Part shown: in pieces, positions 42,563 to 64,000 of the stretch
Layout: every line of letters begins with the position of its first letter
Numbering within the stretch: the stretch's first letter is position 1
Source: Corticium candelabrum
Taxonomy: Eukaryota; Porifera; Homoscleromorpha; Homosclerophorida; Plakinidae
Direction of reading: 5' to 3'
Length of the DNA stretch: 64,000 nt
Assembly (NCBI RefSeq): GCF_963422355.1
Contig: NC_085096.1
Location: 7,363,459 to 7,427,458 of the forward strand
Program-made: the position numbers and the translations under genes
The notes under the pieces: model-generated
Seen by the model: the letters and a program-made list of their open reading frames with translations, nothing else
What the model was told of the DNA's origin: nothing
The model's database searches: none

Positions 42563-43685
42563 AATGTGTCGAGACTTAGAAAATCTCTATCAAAGCAGCC
42601 CTAAGAATGATTCCTCTACCATAAGGTCAACCTTGTATCAAGCAGTGTCTAATCTTCCTCCCAAGTCAAACTTGGACGATGAAGAAGAAGTTATATATCA
42701 CACTCTAGAGGAGATGATCAAGAACCCCAGGAAACTACAGCATCGTTTATCAACGGACATTTCCTGCATGGAAGCAGCAACATTTACCAATAGAATAGTT
42801 GAGGAAAAGGACGCGGGAAGAATGAGATCCTTGCAAGGACGAGGGGCGGGAGGATGGCTTGAAACAGTCCCCACTTCAGACAAGCACGCACTAAAGCAGA
42901 ATGAATTTCGTCTAGCGTCTTGTCTGAGGTTGGGTGTCTGTCTGCCATTCAGTCAGCTCCTTGTAAAATGTGAGTGTGGAGCAGAGCTGGACAGAGAAGG
43001 ATATCACTTGATTACATGTAAGTATGGGGGAGGTCCTGTCTGGACGCACAACACCCTAGTTTCTGGATGGAGCGAGTGTCTCAGCGATTTGCTCATATGC
43101 CACCAGATTGAGCCAAGACACAGATACATCCACACTGAAGATAGACCAGACATCACATTTTACGACGTAGACTCAGGAACAACAAAAGAGATAGATGTTG
43201 CTATGGCTCATCCCTGGAGCAAAGATACCATCAAGGAAGCGTCCACGACATGTGGATATGCAGCAACAAAACGAGAGGCAAGGAAGGAAGTAAAGTATCG
43301 CAAAGAATCATTACCAGATGGTTCTAAGCCTTTTGTTACTCCTCTGGTGTTCGAACACTTTGGTCGTTGGGGACCCAAAGCAGAGGAATTTTTAAATGAG
43401 CTTGCAAAGAAGTCCAAAGACATGCTGGGAAGGAAAAATGAAGCAGCGTTTAGAAGCTATTGGAGAAGAAGATTTTCTGTGATTATTCAGAAATGTAACA
43501 GTAGAGTTGTTTTAAGAAAGCTATCTAGGCTTTCATTGAATTGTTTGGATGGACAAGACAAGCTAGAGATGGACAAAGCCATTCATAGTTCTATTCATTA
43601 ATTAAAACGAAGAACAGTAGGAGAGTAGAACTTTTAGTACTGCAGCAAGTGATGTAAGTAGTGACGTTTGATGACAATAAAACAA
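42563..43685 (+). mobile_element. LINE-B, 5'-truncated insertion inside (GTCT)n
   Basis: The copy begins immediately after (GTCT)n ending at 42562 and ends with ACAATAAAACAAAT directly before (CTGT)n at 43686. The same repeat unit in the same orientation therefore flanks both sides, as expected for insertion within a microsatellite. It holds the only undamaged LINE-B reading frame of the window. Confidence 0.85.
42564..43601 (+). CDS. LINE-B C-terminal polyprotein: CCHC zinc motif and restriction-like endonuclease
   Basis: An uninterrupted 345-codon frame. Residues 80-100 hold MRSLQGRGAGGWLETVP; then NEFRLASCLRLGVCLPFSQ, a zinc-binding C-x-C-x9-H-x3-C (CECGAELDREGYHLITC), and GGGPVWTHNTLV. 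The nuclease core is DRPDITFYDVDSGTTKEIDV followed by AMAHPW, the PD...(D/E)xxx pattern of restriction-like endonucleases that nick target DNA in R2/NeSL/Dong-type LINEs. The C-terminus has VFEHFGRWGPKAEEFLNELA and FRSYWRRRFSVIIQKCNSRV. The RT that belongs upstream is absent by 5' truncation, so the ATG is probably not a natural start. The matching RT is seen at 62940-64000. Confidence 0.8.
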   Translation: MCRDLENLYQSSPKNDSSTIRSTLYQAVSNLPPKSNLDDEEEVIYHTLEEMIKNPRKLQHRLSTDISCMEAATFTNRIVEEKDAGRMRSLQGRGAGGWLETVPTSDKHALKQNEFRLASCLRLGVCLPFSQLLVKCECGAELDREGYHLITCKYGGGPVWTHNTLVSGWSECLSDLLICHQIEPRHRYIHTEDRPDITFYDVDSGTTKEIDVAMAHPWSKDTIKEASTTCGYAATKREARKEVKYRKESLPDGSKPFVTPLVFEHFGRWGPKAEEFLNELAKKSKDMLGRKNEAAFRSYWRRRFSVIIQKCNSRVVLRKLSRLSLNCLDGQDKLEMDKAIHSSIH

Positions 43686-43686
43686 A

Positions 43687-43744
<58 letters not shown>

Positions 43745-43920
43745 AAAGAAATATATTTTCATAAATCAGAACTATATTACATGCTAAATCAAACTAAGCA
43801 TAAATCAGAACTGTTACAACCTAAATCAAACTAAGCAAGTCCTAGCTAAAAGTCTAGTAGTTTACAAGATAAGCAAGTCAGAAGAAATGATAACATTAGA
43901 ATTTAAGGAAGACCAACGGA

Positions 43921-43957
<37 letters not shown>

Positions 43958-43958
43958 G
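43686..43958. repeat. two (TCTG)n arrays with spacer
   Basis: Arrays 43686-43743 and 43918-43958. The spacer begins CAAAGAAATATATTTTCATA and contains a direct AAATCAGAACT...AAATCAAACTAAGCA repeat. Confidence 0.9.
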
Positions 43959-44606
43959 CTTCTGGTACGTGGCCATGGCTTCATCTTTTTCGCTGTGCTC
44001 CAGTATTGTACTGTAATATGGCAATTAAAAGAGTAAAGAATCAGACAAAGAATGCATAATTTGATTAAAAGGTCAGTTAACAGCTGCAGCTAAATTTCTG
44101 ACCTCCAAATCATTGTCTTGCTGTTTCTAAATTTCACACTGGTATGAAATGTATGTTTGTGGTGTACTTAATTAATTAAGTTAATTAACTTAGTATGAAT
44201 ATTTGCAGACGCTAATGCTTGAACAAGTTGGATTATTTCTCCTTCTTCCAGAAAGCATACCTGCTAGTGTAGCGCTTAGTTGCGAGTTTGTGGTGTGCGT
44301 TAGATAGATGGTTTGGGCATGTCTTATCACGTGCGTGTGTACGTCATAACGTAATCAGTGGTGTCGATCTACGTGGGCGATGTAATGTAATGTAACACGC
44401 TGTAGGCGGGTGACCAATCGGCATTGTCCATCGCTTGTTCCACTTGTCGGTTACGTTGTTCGTTACGTCCGCCTTCACGTGCGTGTTCATCCGGCATCTA
44501 TCTTGTTGCACAGTTCTTCAGCCTTCTGCACATTTGCACTAGCGCTAGTCTGGAGCGGCATATCGCACTTTCCACCGTCACGTCACGACCATCCATGCTA
44601 CTAGTA

Positions 44607-62402
<17,796 letters not shown>

Positions 62403-62711
62403 TCAGCTACAGCAACTTGAGCTAAGCTAGTGACAACTTACGGAATGGTTTGGAGCAGTGTGTAGTGTGAAAGTTGCTCGATTAGTGAAGCTGTGTTGCT
62501 GTGCTGAAAGCAGATGTCTATGTTCTAAAAACTTTAGCTAATTTTTGTATGTTGGTGAGAGTTAGAGAGGGTGTGCCGCTGTAGTTGTTCATTTTGCCTA
62601 TTTATTGAGGCTCTTGGATTTGCTTGAGTGTATACTATTTATTTGGGAGCGTTGAACTATTTTTGGTGTAGAAAACGTGACCAGTGGAGCAATGCAAGGA
62701 CAAATGGATGC

Positions 62712-62717
62712 AATAAA
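62712..62717 (+). terminator. poly(A) signal of the RBPMS-like gene
   Basis: AATAAA 310 bases after the stop, the first such hexamer in the 3' region. Position is consistent; cleavage site not visible. Confidence 0.6.
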
Positions 62718-62939
62718 ATAGATTCTAAATATACAAGGCTCTGGGTGTAGCTAGACTCGGAATCCCAGACTGAAGAGAGCGCCCACTACGTGGAGCTTGC
62801 ACACTACGTGGAGCTTGCACAACAGCATCATCATGCATGGTCTACTGTACTAATCTAATCTACCAATCACGATGCACACAACAGTATAGGCTTTAGCTGA
62901 ATTAAATTGATGAGATAGCCAATTTTGCAATCAATCTGC

Positions 62940-64000
62940 TGGTGAACTACACTTTGGCTCTCATCGAATTTCATCCATGGCTGGAGTACAACAGGGTGAC
63001 CCTTTGGGTCCCATGCTTTTCTCACCCGATCATTCTAGAGCTCATAGATGAGATTGGTTTACTTGAAGGCTTACATCTTTCTTTATAGTATCATGATGAT
63101 GGTACATTTATTGGTACTAGAAAGTCTATTTCAAAGTTGTTGCAATCCTTGATGTCGAAAAGTCCGAGTTTGTGTCTGTCTCTAAATCTAAACAATGCGA
63201 GATACTTTGGCCTTTTGGAAGTCTAACTTTTCCTGAAATTGATTCAGATGTCAGACGAGTTCACACTTCAGTTTATGGTGCTGAACTATTGAGATCTCCC
63301 GTTGTTACTTAGTCCAGAGGATTTCTTTATCAAGTATTTTGGTAGTCGTGTGGATAAGGTTTTAGAAGCTCAAAGTATATTACCAGAATTGGAGAATTTG
63401 CAGGTAGCAATCCAGTTACTACGGAGTTGTCTAAGCGTATGCAAATTAAACCACCTACCTCGAACCATTCCTGGTCACTTTCTCGTTTTGATTCTGTCAT
63501 GAGACATTCACTATGTCAAATAACCAATTCGTCTATTTCGGATCCAACTTGGATGCAAGCAACTCTGCCTCTACGATTCGGAGGTTTAGGTTTACGAAGT
63601 GCCTTAGAATCATCATCAGCTGCCTTTCTAGGCAGTTGCAACGCTTCACGTGACCTAGTTCAGCGTTTGTTAGAGGCAGGAAGTTCTAGAAATGTTTCCA
63701 CTTTGGATTCGATGAATTTGTATACCACTGAAAGCTCTTTAACTTTAACCTTGCAAGGTGAAATTAGGGAAAAAAGATTTTCTGTACAACTTGAAAATCA
63801 TATAGACACTGATGAGCCTACCATTTTTTACTTCACCGCAAAAGGCACTACAGTCGCAGCTGGATGTCATTCAGTTTCAGTCTCTCAAGGACATGAGCAG
63901 TGTGAGAGACAGAGCAATGCTTAATACAATCTCTTCCGCCTAGGCTGGAGCATGGCTGAGGGCAGTCCCAAACCAAAATCTTGGCCTGTCCATGCTTCAA
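62940..64000 (+). pseudogene. LINE-B reverse transcriptase, running off the right edge
   Basis: SMAGVQQGDPLGPMLFS (about 62975) and YHDDGTFIGTRKS (about 63090; His in the second position of the Y-x-D-D box), then SKSKQCEILWPFGSLTFPEI and ATLPLRFGGLGLRSALESSS (63570-63620). The end reads (after a frame change) AGAWLRAVPNQN, the same block as GAGGWLETVPTSDK in the ORF at 42564-43601. This links this RT to the LINE-B endonuclease. Several stops and frame changes; 62403-62939 is 3' UTR plus unassigned sequence. Confidence 0.8.

Noticed and set aside
41878..43958. Regularly repeated GTCT blocks with unique spacers, CRISPR-like at first glance
   Set aside because: The repeats are tetranucleotide microsatellites of variable length, spacers differ greatly in size, and the genome is eukaryotic.

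Overview
This window is eukaryotic, almost certainly from an invertebrate animal. It shows spliced genes with GT/AG introns, many dinucleotide to pentanucleotide microsatellites, tRNA-derived SINEs, several LINE clades, Ty3/gypsy elements, and MITEs inserted into one another. I cannot name the species. Sponges or cnidarians fit the mix of retroelements, but that is an impression only.

Two host genes can be modelled on the + strand. (1) A PSIP1/LEDGF-like gene: five in-phase exons between 5234 and 24182 encode a charged linker, the integrase-binding-type domain and an acidic tail. Its N-terminal (PWWP) exons were not found. (2) An RBPMS/MEC-8-like RNA-binding protein: twelve exons from 44607 to 62402 join without a frame break into a 293-aa protein with two RRM domains. 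Its ninth intron is 15.4 kb long and holds large insertions.

The rest is mostly mobile DNA. From 1 to 5 kb there is a pogo/Tigger transposase remnant and a TTAA-flanked MITE. The PSIP1-like introns (5-24 kb) hold an RTE-type LINE, an R2/Hero-like LINE (LINE-A) with a nested SINE, and a YADD-type LINE split by an LTR element. From 24.7 to 26.8 kb there is a head-to-tail cluster of LINE-A and SINE-A 3' ends joined at (AAT)n. From 28 to 44 kb there are at least eight damaged copies of a second restriction-endonuclease-type LINE (LINE-B) tied to (GTCT)n microsatellites. The same stretch has SINE-B copies in (TATG)n and an L1-like LINE holding a miniature LTR element and a MITE. The RBPMS-like intron holds a Ty3/gypsy pol, a 1-kb foldback element and several MITEs.

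The most notable object is at 48670-52246: an apparently intact 3.58-kb DNA transposon with 46-bp perfect terminal inverted repeats and a flanking direct repeat. A single uninterrupted 1088-codon ORF encodes a candidate DDE transposase with two C-terminal C2H2 zinc fingers. I could not place it in a named superfamily. It is antisense to its host gene and is the best candidate here for an undescribed, possibly still active system.

A recurring theme is that each retroelement family keeps company with its own microsatellite: LINE-A/SINE-A with (AAT)n, LINE-B with (GTCT)n, and SINE-B with (TG)n or (TATG)n.
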